In this document: positions 10,767 through 22,673 of the stretch, piece by piece
How the letters are laid out: every line of letters begins with the position of its first letter
Position numbering within the stretch: position 1 is the first letter of the stretch
Assembly (NCBI GenBank): GCA_019009955.1
Contig: CM032233.1
Span: 125,372,001 to 125,436,000 of the forward strand
From: Riptortus pedestris
Lineage: Eukaryota; Arthropoda; Insecta; Hemiptera; Alydidae
Reading direction: 5' to 3'
Length of the DNA: 64,000 bases
Program-made: the position numbers and the translations under genes
The notes under the pieces: generated by a model
What the model was told of the DNA's origin: nothing
The model's database searches: none
Seen by the model: the letters and a program-made list of their open reading frames with translations, nothing else

Positions 10767-11541
10767 CTCTTACCACTCGCAATTATTGTTTAATTTCTCG
10801 ACATTTAGTCGTTTTATGCATAATGAAAGATCAAGTTCGTTAACGGTTGAAGTCGGACGAGAGGGAGGATGTGGGTTTAGAGGGTAGGAATTTTGAAAAG
10901 TTGAAATATCTCCGTTACTATACGTCGAATCGAAAAATCGCACAGGACCAATCTTATTGAAAATTAAATGTACTGTAATTATTATTATATACATTTATTC
11001 TCTGTCTTGAATATTAATCGAGATATTTGCAGTTTTCAGTTTTCAGTCGTTAGCAATCTCCCAATTCTACTCATGTTACATAAACAATACTCTATTATAT
11101 AATAAACCACATTATTCGAACCTTAAATACGAAATATTGTATTCAAGAGACCTTTATTAAACGAGATACATGCAAGTATGTCTTGGTGTCCTCCCCTCCC
11201 CGTCTTAAGTTCTTGAACTACTAAAATTTGATTGATTGAGATAAGAATTATTCTGACTCTATATTAATTAATGTACTAGATATAGTAAATAGTTTTCAAT
11301 AAAATTAATATGTTATATTCTCATATATTTCAGTAATTGTTTTTCTTTCCGGTGTGAGGCTGGCAGACCTGTTTGTTTACGTTTCAGGTGCCCCCCCCCC
11401 GTCTGGAGGTTTCTTATTATCGTTTTTATTTATTCACTTGATGTTGACGGTGCTATTGTGTTACCAGTATTTAGATTTATCTATTGTTAAACATCACGAG
11501 GGAAATCTGCTTAGTTCACGCAGCCCCTGCGTGACGGACCT
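9613..11541 (+). mobile_element. HTA repeat, full length, carries Helitron
   Basis: The 5' terminus is TTTTCAGCAGATTTCCCTCA with its hairpin partner. The TA tract at 9741 is interrupted by a Helitron, then the long-form body follows, including the subterminal block tttctttccggtgtgaggc. The 3' end is gggaaatctgcttagttc, the hairpin acgcagcccctgcgt and gacggac at 11533-11539. Without the Helitron it is about 925 bp. The flanks (gcatcgg before, attttaagg after) resemble a T-run target (catcggattttaat) seen in another HTA copy near 55695. Confidence 0.85.
9759..10763 (-). mobile_element. HelN non-autonomous Helitron
   Basis: On the minus strand the element ends ...CCGGGTATCTGAGCTAG at 9759, with the flanking T (A on plus) at 9758. 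The 5' end merges with the TA tract after AATTTTATATA near 10713-10763. It lies exactly in the TA tract of the surrounding HTA copy. The interior has two of the roughly 290-bp units. Confidence 0.8.
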
Positions 11542-11933
11542 TCTCATTTTAAGGAGATATCAGTTGAGAGATGTGTGTGTGTTGGAGGTGAGGTTGTGCT
11601 AGTGAGGGGTGGGGGCGGTGTATTGTAGAGTAGGGCTGTATACGGGATTAGGTGGAGAACATGCCTATCTCCCAGTCATTACTTACTACCAACAACATAT
11701 AGCCATTACAGCCAACATCCAGCTGCAATACACTCCCGTTCCCCCAATGCATCCCACATACCCTCGGCCTAACAATAATTCAATCACGTCTTCCAAGCCG
11801 CAACAACAAACAATAACCCTATCTATCAAATTAAGTGTTTACATTCAGAAATTAAGTGATTACATGCGGTGTTTGCATGGAGGAGTTGACGTCATCTCAT
11901 CTCACCACATATTCCCTATTTCTATATAAAGAA
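11542..11933. other. unique-looking sequence between two HTA copies
   Basis: Less AT-rich than its surroundings, with short repeats such as caacaac. An open frame here has no features I recognise. The last part (catctcatctcaccacatattcc) resembles the edge of an HTA variant seen near 54015 and 63905. Confidence 0.35.
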
Positions 11934-12390
11934 GTCCGTCACGCAGGGGCTGCGTAAACTAAGCAGATTTCCCACGTCAAGTTTAACAGTAGAGAAATCT
12001 GCCCAATAACAACTGTAGTAGTAAGGGATCTCTAAACTTATTCACGAGGGACGAACAGTTACGGAAACGGCCGCCAGAGCTCTCGGCGGAAAGTACCAAA
12101 CAGCCGACCACACACAGAATACAAATGCAAATATCTCGGTTAATATTCAAGATACAGAATAAACGTACAGAACGTATTTATAGTAAATGTAATTTGCAAT
12201 AAGATTGATTTTATACAATTTTTCGATCCGACGTATAGCAACGGAGATATTTCAAACATTCTCTCCTCTAAACCCCCCCTCCGACTGGTCCGATTTCAGC
12301 CATTAACGAACTTGATCTTCCTTTTTACATAAAACGATTAACTTCTGAGTTTGGTAACGATCAAACAAAAATTGCGACCGCTAGAGCGTT

Positions 12391-12441
<51 letters not shown>

Positions 12442-12564
12442 GAACGGACCTCATTTTCGTCATCTTCTGGGTAGGATCGATGGACATTTGAAGAAATTTT
12501 TTGAAAATCGCGTCATGAGTACGACCTCAATAGCTGATTTCCCTTAAGGGAAATCTGTTAAAAA
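11934..12564 (-). mobile_element. HTA repeat, short complete form
   Basis: Both termini are present: gtccgtcacgcaggggctgc at the 3' end and tttcccttaagggaaatctg at the 5' end. The TA tract is at 12393-12436. This 630-bp form is among the clearest copies for reading the family's structure. Confidence 0.85.
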
Positions 12565-12581
12565 GCAGATAATTAAAAAAA

Positions 12582-13325
12582 GTCCGTCACGCAGGGGCTG
12601 CGTGATAAATCTACATACTGGTAACACCTGCGTACAAAATATCGTATTACAAATGGTAATGAGAAACCATTCAGTCCTGTTACAAGTTAATAATATCTAC
12701 AACGGATAGCGTCTTAATTGTAATCAAACTGGGAAGCCATCTTGGCAGCGCCAAATTAGAACTAATCTACAGGAAAGATGAACAATTAATGAAATACGTC
12801 TGAATGTAACATACTAATTTTATTGAAAACTATTAACTATAACTAGTGGCGTAATTTGAAACAGAATAATTTCTATCTCAATCACTCAGATTTTAGTAAT
12901 CCAAGAACAAAAGAGTGGGGGGGGGGTTAACAGAACGTATTTGTTTGTAATTTGTGTAATAAACAGTATTTGGTATTTAACCTTGTAATGAAGTGGTTCA
13001 TGATATAACAGCTTATTATTAATATGACATTAGTAGGAATGGGGTTTACTCAGGACCGAAAACTAAAAAATTCAAAAATCTCGGTTAATAATCACGATAA
13101 TGAAAAATTGTACATTCACAGAAACAACATTTATAGAACATTACATTTGCAATAAGATTGTCACTCTGCAATCTTTCGATCCGACGCAAAAGAACGGAGA
13201 TATTAAGAATTTTCGAAAATCTCCCCCTCAAAATCCCCCCTCCCACAGGTCAGCCGTTAACGAACTTAATCTTTCTTTTTACGTAAAACGATTATATATC
13301 AAGTAACGATAAGACAAAAATACAA
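12582..13325 (-). mobile_element. HTA long form, 5' end missing
   Basis: The 3' end lacks the subterminal gcagatttccc motif (it jumps from ggggctgcg to tgataaatct), so one arm of the asymmetric inverted repeat is deleted. The body stops where the TA tract should begin, at the start of the next copy. Confidence 0.75.
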
Positions 13326-13328
13326 AAA

Positions 13329-13989
13329 GTCCGTCACGCAGGGGCTGCGTAAACTAAGCAGATTTCCCATGTGAAGTTTTACAATAGAGAAATCTGCATA
13401 CTGGTATCACAACACCACCCTGATTAAATACAAACGGTAATGAGAAATCTTTCAGTTAATTAAAATAAATTCCCAACTGCTTCTGAATTGTAAGAATAAT
13501 TTATTTTTTAATAACTCAAATTTTAGTAGTCCAAGAACTAAAGAAGGGGGGGGCGGATGAACAGAACATATTTGCATAAATCTCTCAAAGTAAAGAAAGA
13601 AGGTAAGGTAAGGTAAGAAAGGACAGGTAAGGTTAGAAGAAGCCTCCCACCTGAGCCGACGGAAATGGCCGACCTAACCCGAACTATACCCGACCACAGA
13701 CTTCATAAAAATGCAAATATCTCGGTTAATATTCAAGGTAGAGAATAAATGTATATAACAATATTTATAGTAAATTTAATTAGCAATAAGATTGGTTTTA
13801 TACAATTTTTCGATGCGATGGATAATAACGAAGATATTTAGAATTTTCAAAAATCCCCCCCTCTAAACCCCTCTCCCTCTAGTCCGATTTCAGCCATTAA
13901 CGAACTTGATCTGTTTTTTTACAAAAAACGGTTAAATATCGAATTTCGTAACGATCAAACAAAAATTACGACCACTAGAGCGTTAACAG

Positions 13990-14041
<52 letters not shown>

Positions 14042-15462
14042 TAGCTCAGATACCCGGCTTCGCTCGGGAATTCATTTGAGGCTGAGTGGTGATGGTATTT
14101 TTTTGGGAGGCTTTACTTTACACAATATTTTGACATTTACCCGTCCCAGTGTTTAGGGATATTACCCGTCGTTTCTGTGGATTTGTTAATAATAAAATTA
14201 TTTTTTTTTATGTAAGACTTCACTGTCCTGCATATTGTCATATTTCCCGTTTCCTGTGCATTATGCATAGATTTGAATTATTAAGGACAAAATATTAACA
14301 TACATTTGAATTAATTTTTCCCGGTGATGTACCTGGTAGTTCATATTGAAAAGAATTATTGAGAAAATTTCTCTAAATAACAAAATAAACAACTTTTATC
14401 ATGTGCATATTTGCAGAAAACCCAATAGAAAACGAAATACCAATATTTTTTATTTCAGACCTCCCTTACAACCCCCACTCCTGCCCGTCCCTAGAAACGT
14501 TGGTATGGCTTGTTATAATGAAAGCGTTAGTGCTAATACACTTACTGAGTTTTATTTACTTCGGTTGGGTCTTTTGTCCCAAATAAAATTGTTCACTTCC
14601 GCTATAGGTTTTAGCGTATATCTCGTTTATAATTCGGTATAGGAAAAAAGTGTATATAACAAAAGTTACTCTAAATAACAAAATAAACAACTTTTGTTAT
14701 GTTCATACTTGCCAAAAAACCAATAAGAAACGAAATATCGCTATTTTTAATTTCTGGCTTCCCTTATAACCCCCACTCCTGCCCCTCCCTAGAAATGTTG
14801 GTATGGCTTGTTATAATGAAAGCGTTAGTGCTAATACACTTACCGAGTTTTATTTATTTCGGTTGGGTCTTTTGTGCCAAAAAAAATTGTTGACTCCCGC
14901 TATAGTTTTTAGCTTATAACTCATTTACACTTATGTATACGACAAAAGTGTACATAACAAAAGTTACTCTAAATAACAAAATAAATAACTTCTGTTATGT
15001 GCATGTTTGCCGAAAAAACAATAGGAAACAAAATATCGCTATTTTTAATTTCAGGCCTCCCTTATAACCCCCACTCCTGTTCGTCTTAGAGAATATTAAT
15101 ATAGCCTAAAGTCTAAGTTGGGCTAGTAGTAATATACATACCAAGTTTCATAAAATTCGGTTCAGCCGTTTATGCGTGAAAAGGTAACAAACAAACATAC
15201 AAACAAACAAACAAACATACACGAAAGAAACAAAATGCAGTTATGGTGTCTATGACATGTGAAACGAAAAGTTATCGTGAAATTTCGCAAGGAAAATCAC
15301 TGTACAGACAGAGGTTACAATTTTATATATATATAATTTTGAACTGACCCCATTTTCGGCATCTCCTGGGTAGGATCGATGGACATTTGAAGAACAATTT
15401 CAAAAATCGCGTCATGAGTACGACCTGAATAGCCAATTTCCCGTAAGGGAAATCAGCTAAAA
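13329..15462 (-). mobile_element. HTA repeat carrying Helitron
   Basis: Complete 3' end at 13329, TA tract from 13994, Helitron 14041-15335, then the 5' block and a slightly changed 5' hairpin (tttcccgtaagggaaatc) ending ctaaaa at 15462. Around 13605 it carries a short aggtaaggtaagg repeat. Confidence 0.85.
14041..15335 (-). mobile_element. HelN Helitron with three internal units
   Basis: The element's 3' CTAG end is at 14041-14044 on the minus strand. Three successive copies of the unit starting ctctaaataacaaaataaac begin near 14371, 14668 and 14968, so unit number differs from shorter copies. The 5' AAAATTGTAAC block is at about 15315-15325. Non-coding. Confidence 0.85.
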
Positions 15463-15599
15463 CCAAATAAGTAAAAAAAATGGGTTTAACCAACGTTAAA
15501 CAAAAAAAGTTCGATTAACTCGTTAATAGTTGAGTTACCAAACATCCATAGAACAACAACTGTAGACCATCAATAGTTTAACAAAATTAGTTCTATACT

Positions 15600-16284
15600 A
15601 TTAGCAGATTTTCCTTAAGGGAAATCAGCTATTGAGCTCGTACTCATGACGCGATTTTGGAAAATTATGTTCAAATGTATATCGATCCTACCCAGGAGAT
15701 GACGAAAATGAGGTCCATTCATATATATATATATATATATATATATGTCTGTTAACACTCTAACGGTCGCAATTTGTCTTTAATCGTTACCAAATTCAGT
15801 ATTTAATTGTTTTATGTAAAAAGAAAGATCAAGTTCGTTAACGGTTGAAATCGAACCAGTTGGAGGGGGGTTTAGAGGGGGGATTTTTGAGAATTTGAAA
15901 TATCTCCGTTATTTTACGTCGAATCGAAAAATTGTATAGAACCAAACTTATTGAAAATTAAATTTACTATAAGTAATGTCATATACATTTATTCTCTATC
16001 TTGAATATTAACCGAGATATTTGCATTTTTATTAAGTGTGGGTGCGGCTATTGTTCCGGATTAGTTCGGCCGTTTCCGTAACTGTTCGGCACTCGTGTAA
16101 CCTAACCTTTCTCCGTTCTTGCCTTCTAACCTTTTACTTTGTGAGATATATGCAAATACGTTCTGTTGATGCTCCCCCATCCATAGTCACGATGGGGTTG
16201 TGTTACCGGTATGTAGATTTATCTATTACTAAACTTCACGAGGGAAATCTGCTTAGTTTACGCAGCCCCTGCGTGACGGACTTT
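15600..16284 (+). mobile_element. HTA repeat, complete
   Basis: 5' end tattagcagattttccttaa, TA tract about 15720-15746, 3' end cagcccctgcgtgacggac. A shortened body of about 685 bp. Confidence 0.85.
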
Positions 16285-16463
16285 TTTTTACTATCCAACT
16301 GACAATGATGGAGATATTTTGAAATTTCGAATCCCCCCCCCCCAAGATCCCTCCAACAAATTAGATCTTTAATGATGACTGAAATGGTTAAATATACAGT
16401 ATGTATGTATTCCACATAATAAAGATCTCTTGAAAACAATATTCGGCACTTAGGCTTAGAAAG

Positions 16464-16878
16464 GTCCGTCAAGCAAGGGCTGCGTAAGCTTAGCAGATTT
16501 CCCACGCGCTGGTAAACCACAATAATTATCTTATCTGACTGAAAACAAGAAAGTACGACTTTCTCGCGTAACATTTCAAAAAATTCATAGGGGAACAATT
16601 GTAGAGCATCAACAGTTTAAGAAGAATGGCGATATAACATATTACCATCCTACTCATAATGACGGACATATTTTGAATTTTCGAATCCCCCACCCCACTG
16701 GACCCCACTATTCCAGGACCAATTTCAGTCAATAAGAAATATAATCTTTGCTGTTGACAGAAATCCCCCAACCCCTTCTAAATACCTACGGTTAGATTCC
16801 GATTCGAAATTGATCTTTATTTTTACATAAATATCTATAATGATAAAAAAAAAATTGGTAAAGATAGATAATTAACAA

Positions 16879-16939
<61 letters not shown>

Positions 16940-17045
16940 CACATACAATTTTGAACGGACCTCATTTTCTTCATCCCTTGGAAAATTGAGGAAATTTCTC
17001 GAAAATCATGTCGATCTCAATAGCTGATTTCCTTTGAGTAAATTT
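16464..17045 (-). mobile_element. HTA variant with (CA)n instead of (TA)n
   Basis: The 3' end gtccgtcaagcaagggctgc leads into a different internal body (acgcgctggtaaaccac; ggacatattttgaattttcg), then a (CA)n tract and a decayed 5' end. Related bodies occur at 53980 and 58860, so this is a subfamily. Confidence 0.75.
16879..16944. repeat. (CA)n microsatellite
   Basis: CA dinucleotides with a few AAAC interruptions, at the position HTA copies normally hold (TA)n. Confidence 0.9.
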
Positions 17046-17199
17046 CCAATATAAGAAAAAAAAAACTATAAAGAGGTAAACTTGAAGCAGGTAAATCTTA
17101 TGTTCTTCATGTACAGCTCTTGCTATATATAATTTTACATGATGAGAACTAACAGCTTTTATATTTCGTCACATAATCCATTATTTCTTAAATACTTAT

Positions 17200-17845
17200 C
17201 ATTTTTGTAGGCAATAAAACTGATGAAGTTACAAAATGTAAAAAATTTAAATTACGCAACAATTCTAATAACCAGGCAGAAATTATTGCCGTCTTACGGG
17301 CTCTAAAGTATGTAAATGAAATGGTGTTACCACCAAACACTTACATTCTACTACACACAGGCAGTAAAATGCTTTTACACAAACTAGACAACATGAAAAA
17401 CCACGACGAACATACAGAACAAATACGCTATAATATAACACGATTAAAAAACAGACTGACTATCATTCACTTCAAATAGGTCAAGGCACACCCAGGAATT
17501 ATGGGCAATGAAATAGACGATATCCACGCCAAAAGAGCCTCTAAAAGTAGCGAAGGGGTAATTAAAAAAAAATTACTGCAATTGTGTTAAAATCTTTACT
17601 AAGAGAAAAAAGTATTAATATGTGGCAACAGAGATGGAATCAAACAGATAAAGGACTGCTAATAAAATTATATATCCCTGTTATGAAAACGAATATCTCA
17701 CAACCCCAACATACATTTTATCTAACACAAATACTAACTGGACACGGAAATACAAACACTTACATATTCAGATTCAAACTTACTGACTCAAAACATACGA
17801 AGACAGCTAAAGACTCATATTCCCGCATGGCCTATCAGTTCTGAT
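17200..17845 (+). pseudogene. non-LTR retrotransposon RNase H and C-terminus
   Basis: A broken frame reads NNSNNQAEIIAVLRALKYVN, then a TGS in place of the usual catalytic TDS, then FK*VKAHPGIMGNEIDDIHAK, which matches the RNase H WVKAH.GI.GNE.AD motif with the tryptophan codon changed to TAG. Downstream, after another frame break, comes WQQRWNQTDKG and LTQILTGHGN, the C-terminal tail typical of R1/I/jockey-group ORF2 proteins. RNase H removes the RNA template during retrotransposition. Truncated, with stops: dead. It shares the LTQ.LSGHG tail type with LINE C at 41684. Confidence 0.7.
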
Positions 17846-17846
17846 A

Positions 17847-17966
17847 TTAACAGATTTCCCTTAAGGGAAATCAGCTATTGAGGTCGTACTCATGACGCGA
17901 GTTTCGAAAAATTTCTTCAAATGTCCATCAATCTTTCCCAGGAGATGACGAAAATGAGGTCCGTTC

Positions 17967-18046
<80 letters not shown>

Positions 18047-18519
18047 GTAGATATATATTTCTCTGTTAACGCTCTAGCGGTCGCAATTTTCGTTTGATCG
18101 TTACCAAACTCGATATTTAAACGTTTTATGCAAAAATAAAGATCAAGTTCGTTAACGGCTGAAATCGGACCAGTGGGAGGGGGGGGGGTTAGAGGGGAGG
18201 ATTATCGAAAATTCGAAATATCTCCGTTACTATACGTCGGATCGAAAAATTGAGTGAATCTTATTGCAAATTAAATTTACTATAAATAATGTTCTATACA
18301 TTTATTCTGTATCTGGAATTTTAACCGAGAAATTTGCATTTTTCTGTTTTCAGCTTCAGAGATGAGATCGGCTAACTTCGGGTCTAGTCGTGAGTTTCCT
18401 TCAAGCGCTAGTTCGGGCCGTTCCCGTAACTGTTTGACTCTTTATTCTGAAATTTCTCTATTGTAAAACTTCACGTGGGAAATCTGCTTAGTTTACGCAG
18501 CCCCTGCGTGACGGGCTTT
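17847..18519 (+). mobile_element. HTA repeat, complete
   Basis: 5' end attaacagatttcccttaag, then a TA tract followed by GA repeats and a second TA (about 17972-18058), and 3' end cagcccctgcgtgacgggc at about 18500-18516. Confidence 0.85.
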
Positions 18520-18712
18520 TTTATTTTCAAAACATATAAATTTATTAAGAGCAATATCCTATGATATTCTTAAGCTGAGAGAGGAAAAAATAATATAATA
18601 TTAATATTATGTATATTTGTTTTTATTGGTGTTTTAATTGTATTCCTAATTGTTTTTATTTAAATTTTTTGTAAAGTTTAATTTTCATTTTCTTATTAAC
18701 ATTTTTAACATG

Positions 18713-18758
<46 letters not shown>

Positions 18759-18904
18759 TATAAAAATGTTAAATGTTTTGACAAAATGCACATATAATGC
18801 AAATATGCATGGAATGTGCAGAAAATAAAATCCCTCCACATAGGGTTACTATGTAGAGGAAATAAATAAAAAAAACAAATACTTAAAAACATCATCTATA
18901 AATT
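18520..18904. other. AT-rich spacer with TA tract
   Basis: Very AT-rich. A (TA)n tract is at about 18714-18754. No element ends or coding signals seen. Confidence 0.4.
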
Positions 18905-19245
18905 GGCTACTGCATTGGCATACATTTGTGGGCCATGGCTACATTATTACTTGTGTGCAGTCAGTTAATGTGTTTTACAGTCAGCGTTCTGTTGCAGTAG
19001 CGACATAAAGGTTCATCTTGTCTGCTCACTAGATATGAATGCGTTAGTCTAGTGTGTCTATTACGTAGGCATGCAAGTGCAATTTCTCTTCTTCTTGAGT
19101 GTCTATTACTTGAAGTCAAGTTTTGCATATTTTATTTTATTTCTCTAAGTTTACTGTCGGAGTTATACCATAAATTATTCCAATAATTAATTCCGAACTT
19201 TCTTATTCTTAGCTTCCTCTGAAATATTTCCCTTAAGAGAAATCT
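18905..19245 (-). pseudogene. LINE A C-terminal fragment
   Basis: The minus strand reads, with frame breaks, INYWNNLWYNSDSKLREIK, then SSNRHSRREEIALA-type sequence, then C-x2-C...L-T-V-K-H. The same protein end is found at 38491 and 43136 on the plus strand. This is the region after RNase H in a jockey-like non-LTR retrotransposon. Multiple stops. Confidence 0.6.
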
Positions 19246-19309
19246 CCTAAAACGTTTATTATATATGAGGGAAGAAGAATGTTTGTCAATGGATAACAAT
19301 GTCAAGAAA

Positions 19310-19382
<73 letters not shown>

Positions 19383-19460
19383 CGGTCCTCGTTCTAGTCA
19401 TCTATTAGATAGATTTGGCGATGATTTGAAGACCAGTGGCTGATTTCACCTAAAAAGTCC
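19310..19460 (-). mobile_element. decayed HTA 5' end with TA tract
   Basis: TA tract 19311-19379, then taacggtcctcgttctagtc and ggctgatttcacctaaaaag, a strongly diverged form of the HTA 5' block. Confidence 0.5.
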
Positions 19461-19893
19461 AAGTGGAGTATTAAGGGATGGGAGAAATCAGAAGAGGGCA
19501 ATGTTTGGAGTAGGGAAGAGCAATTAGCAGCTCTGGGAGGTGAGGCATCAAAAGGCAGCTGGGACTTTGAGCGGAGAAGTAGAGTGTTCTTTCAATTACT
19601 GGAGGACGCCTACTAGACCCAATTCCTCCGGCCCCTAACAAAGGAAATATTGCCAGCTCACATACACATCACTCATCCTCAAAGCTGGGGAACAGGACCA
19701 GTCAATATTCACTCCCATCCTACATTTATTCAACTAATCAAAAGTAGTTTGAATTAGTCTTCTTAACTATATTGATGATCCATTTGCAGTAATACATTTA
19801 AGCAGGGTTGATGATCGACGTGGTATTTTCTTTTCTTTACAAGTTCTATTCCTTTGGAATATAAAATGCACTTCATAATACATGTAATATGTG

Positions 19894-19957
<64 letters not shown>

Positions 19958-20094
19958 TAATGAACATTGAAATTCAATTATAAATAATCAAAAGAAAGAA
20001 ATTATATTAATAAACTAAAGTATATATTATTATTATTTATTAACGTCCACTTTTACTAAAGTATAGACTTCTATCCGTCGCTCTTTAATGAGTC
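19461..20094. other. unique-looking sequence plus TA tract
   Basis: 19464-19700 is noticeably less AT-rich than its surroundings and matches nothing else in the window. No coding frame or splice pair is convincing. A TA tract with GT interruptions follows at about 19893-19953. Confidence 0.35.
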
Positions 20095-20365
20095 AAAAAT
20101 AATGAGTTTCCTTCATTATCTACGAACCAAAATATCTTATGAAACAAAACATGTTTTACAGAAATAGTATAACACATAATCATAAAAGAAGATACAAGCT
20201 CCCAAACGACAAACATAAATAGACCATTTTCAGGAATAAAACTCTTTAACGCTCTACCCAAATTTGTCAAATCTATTTATAAAATATTCTTTGATTAAAA
20301 GTGAATTAAAGAACTTCATGTCTGGAGGATGTTTTTAGATAAAAGATGAATACTATCAAAAATGC
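20095..20365 (+). pseudogene. possible non-LTR retrotransposon C-terminus
   Basis: With frame corrections the plus strand reads GIKLFNALPKFVKSIYK and then ELKNFMSGGCF. The pattern FN.LP..+KS......LK.F....CF is common at the C-terminus of several non-LTR retrotransposon proteins. A second copy (FNALPECDKSIKN, YFMSKGCF) occurs at 61316-61410. Stops and frameshifts are present. Family not assigned. Confidence 0.4.
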
Positions 20366-20557
20366 TCAATTATTAAATATAATAACAAATTATTTGCCAT
20401 AATAGTCGGTAAAAAATAATTTATGATCAGGCACATTGTCTCTTTAAGGTGGGACAAGTTTCAAATCACTTATAATTCATGTAATTTTTTAATAAATTTG
20501 CATGCCAATATATTAAAAAAATGTATTTTATATATTTTGTCGAATAAAGTTATCCTA

Positions 20558-20780
20558 GGGCTCGGGTTGGCCGTGCGAGTTAGGGCGTTGGTCCTAATCT
20601 CCCATGGCAAACCTAGAGTGGCGGGTTCGAATCCCGCCCTGGGCAGTGGAAATTTATTTAATGACGGACTCATTAAATAAACTCCTTAGGCCCACCCTGG
20701 CTAGAAAAGGATGGTAACCTGTAGATAACCCGTCCCGATTAGCCTAGTTGTATAAAGGGGACTTAAAAAAATAAATAAAA
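20558..20780 (+). mobile_element. tRNA-derived SINE, copy 1
   Basis: Flanked by an 11-bp duplication AAGTTATCCTA (20547-20557 and 20781-20791). The head has a pol III A box (tggccgtgcgagttagg, about 20568-20585) and a B box (GGTTCGAATCC, 20624-20634), resembling a class II (Leu/Ser-like) tRNA. The unrelated body (ggcccaccctggctagaaaa ... cgtcccgattagcctag) is shared with the copies at 51954 and 55162, and the tail is (A)n with AATA. SINEs are copied by LINE machinery. The RAGFEPATLGL-type open frame here is the familiar false protein of such repeats. Confidence 0.9.
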
Positions 20781-20966
20781 AAGTTATCCTAATAAAAGCT
20801 TATAATAATATTAAATATTACTTTGAGATCAGATAAATAATAGTTAGCTGAGTGGGCAATTTTATTCAAAACGATCTCAAAATATGCAACAAATACAGTT
20901 AACCTCAGAAGTATCAAGAAAAGAAAGCGACATAGATGATGAGATTGAGGGGAAAAGGGAGAAAAG

Positions 20967-21533
20967 GTCCGTCACGCAGGGGCTGCATAAACTAAGCAGA
21001 TTTCCCACGCGAAGTTATACAATAGAGAAATCTCCATACGAGAGCTACGGCGAAGGGCCGAACTAGCTTTTGGCGGAAAAATTCAAAAATCCGTTATCGG
21101 CCCAAATTTAATAAAAATGCAAATATCTCGGTTAATATTCAAGATAGGGAATAAATGTATATAACAATATTTATAGTAAATTTAATTTGCAATAAGATTG
21201 ATTCTGTTCGATGCGACGTATAGTAACGGAGATATTTCGAATTTTCGAAAATCCTCCCCTCTAAACCCCCCCTCCCACTGGTCCGATTTCAGCCGTTAAC
21301 TAACTTGATCTTTCCTTTTACATAAAACGACTAAATATCGAGTTTGGTAACGATCAAACAAAAATTGCGACCGCTAGAGCGGTAACAGACAAATATATAT
21401 ATACAGTTTTGAACGGACCTCATTTTCGTCATCTGCTAGGTAGGATCGATGGACATTTGAAGGAAAAAGTCGGAAATTCCGTCATGAGTACAACCTCAAT
21501 AGCTGATTTCCCTTAAGGGAAATCTGCTAAAAG
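20967..21533 (-). mobile_element. HTA repeat, shortest complete form
   Basis: 3' end gtccgtcacgcaggggctgc, a TA tract of only about 10 bp (21393-21402), and an intact 5' hairpin at about 21507-21528. At 567 bp it shows the TA tract can be minimal. Confidence 0.85.
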
Positions 21534-21697
21534 GGAAAATCAAAGGAAATCCGATAACCTCATAGTAATGTAATATATTTGAGAATACATTGTACGCACA
21601 GGACAGGAGGGCAATTCCTCTATCGTTTGTTATATATTCCTACCCCCCCCCCCTAAGTGAGATGAGGTCACTAGTGTGTCATACCTGTACGCGGGAA

Positions 21698-22671
21698 ATC
21701 TTCGATTTTCGACATTTTTCTTCAAATATCCATCGATCCTATCTAGGAGATGACGAAAATGAGGTCCGTTCAAAACTGTATACATATAAACAATATTTGC
21801 CTGTTACCGGTCGTGTTATTGATGTTGTGGCCGCAATTATTGTTTAATCGGTACTAAACTTGATATTTAGATGTTTCATGTAAAAAGAAAGATCAAGTTT
21901 GTTAACAGCTGAAATCGGACGAGGGGGAGGGGGGGGGGTTGAGGGGATGGATTTAGATAACTCGAAATATCTCTGTTACTATACGTCGGATTGAAAATTT
22001 TATAAAAACAATCTTATTGGAAATTTAATTTCCTATAAATATTGTTCTATACATATTTTTCGTATAATGAGTATTAACCAAGATATTTAGAATTAATAGT
22101 TTTACGTTTTCTGTAACCCCCCCCCCCCCACCTACTATTGTCATATTAATAATAAGCTGTTATAACATGAACCACTTCATTTAAAGGTTAAATACCGAAT
22201 ATAGTTTTCAACAAAGCTTTATTATACGAGATACAAACAAATACGTTCTGTTGACCCCCCCCCCCTTCTTATGTTCTTATATTACTAAAATCTGAGTGAT
22301 TGAGATAGAAATCATTCTGATTCATTTCAAATTACTCCACTAGCTATAGTAAATAGTTTTCAATGAAGTTACTATGTTATATTCAGGCATATTTTATTAA
22401 TTCTTCATCTTTCCGGTCTAGAATAAGTCTACCTATTCACCTCTGCGATGTTGGCTGAAGCGTCTCAATTGTAAACAAACAGGGCTGTTTATAATTCAGA
22501 CGCTTTCCGTTGTAGATATTAGTAACTTGTAAATTGGCCGAATGATTTCTTATTGCCGTTTGTATTTATACCCTTAACATTCACGGTCGTGTTACTAGAA
22601 TGTAGATTTATCTGTTGTAAACCTTCCCATGGGAAATCTAGTCAGTTTACGCAGCCCCTGCGTGACGAACG
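21698..22671 (+). mobile_element. HTA long form, 5' terminus truncated
   Basis: Starts inside the 5' block (ttcgattttcgacatttttc), lacks a clear TA tract, has poly-C and poly-G runs near 21925-21945, 22114-22130 and 22255-22265, and ends cagcccctgcgtgacgaac. Confidence 0.75.
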
Positions 22672-22673
22672 TT

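Noticed and set aside
14346..14893. Repeated frames of 60-98 codons in the Helitron interior
   Set aside because: They recur in every HelN unit with frame changes, and have no helicase, Rep or other domain.
20558..20650. Functional tRNA gene
   Set aside because: The head does not fold into a complete cloverleaf that I can verify, is followed by the SINE body, and is flanked by target duplications.
20470..20680. Frames containing RAGFEPATLGL-type peptides (also 51852-52070)
   Set aside because: They are reading frames across a tRNA-derived SINE; the B box explains the conserved peptide.
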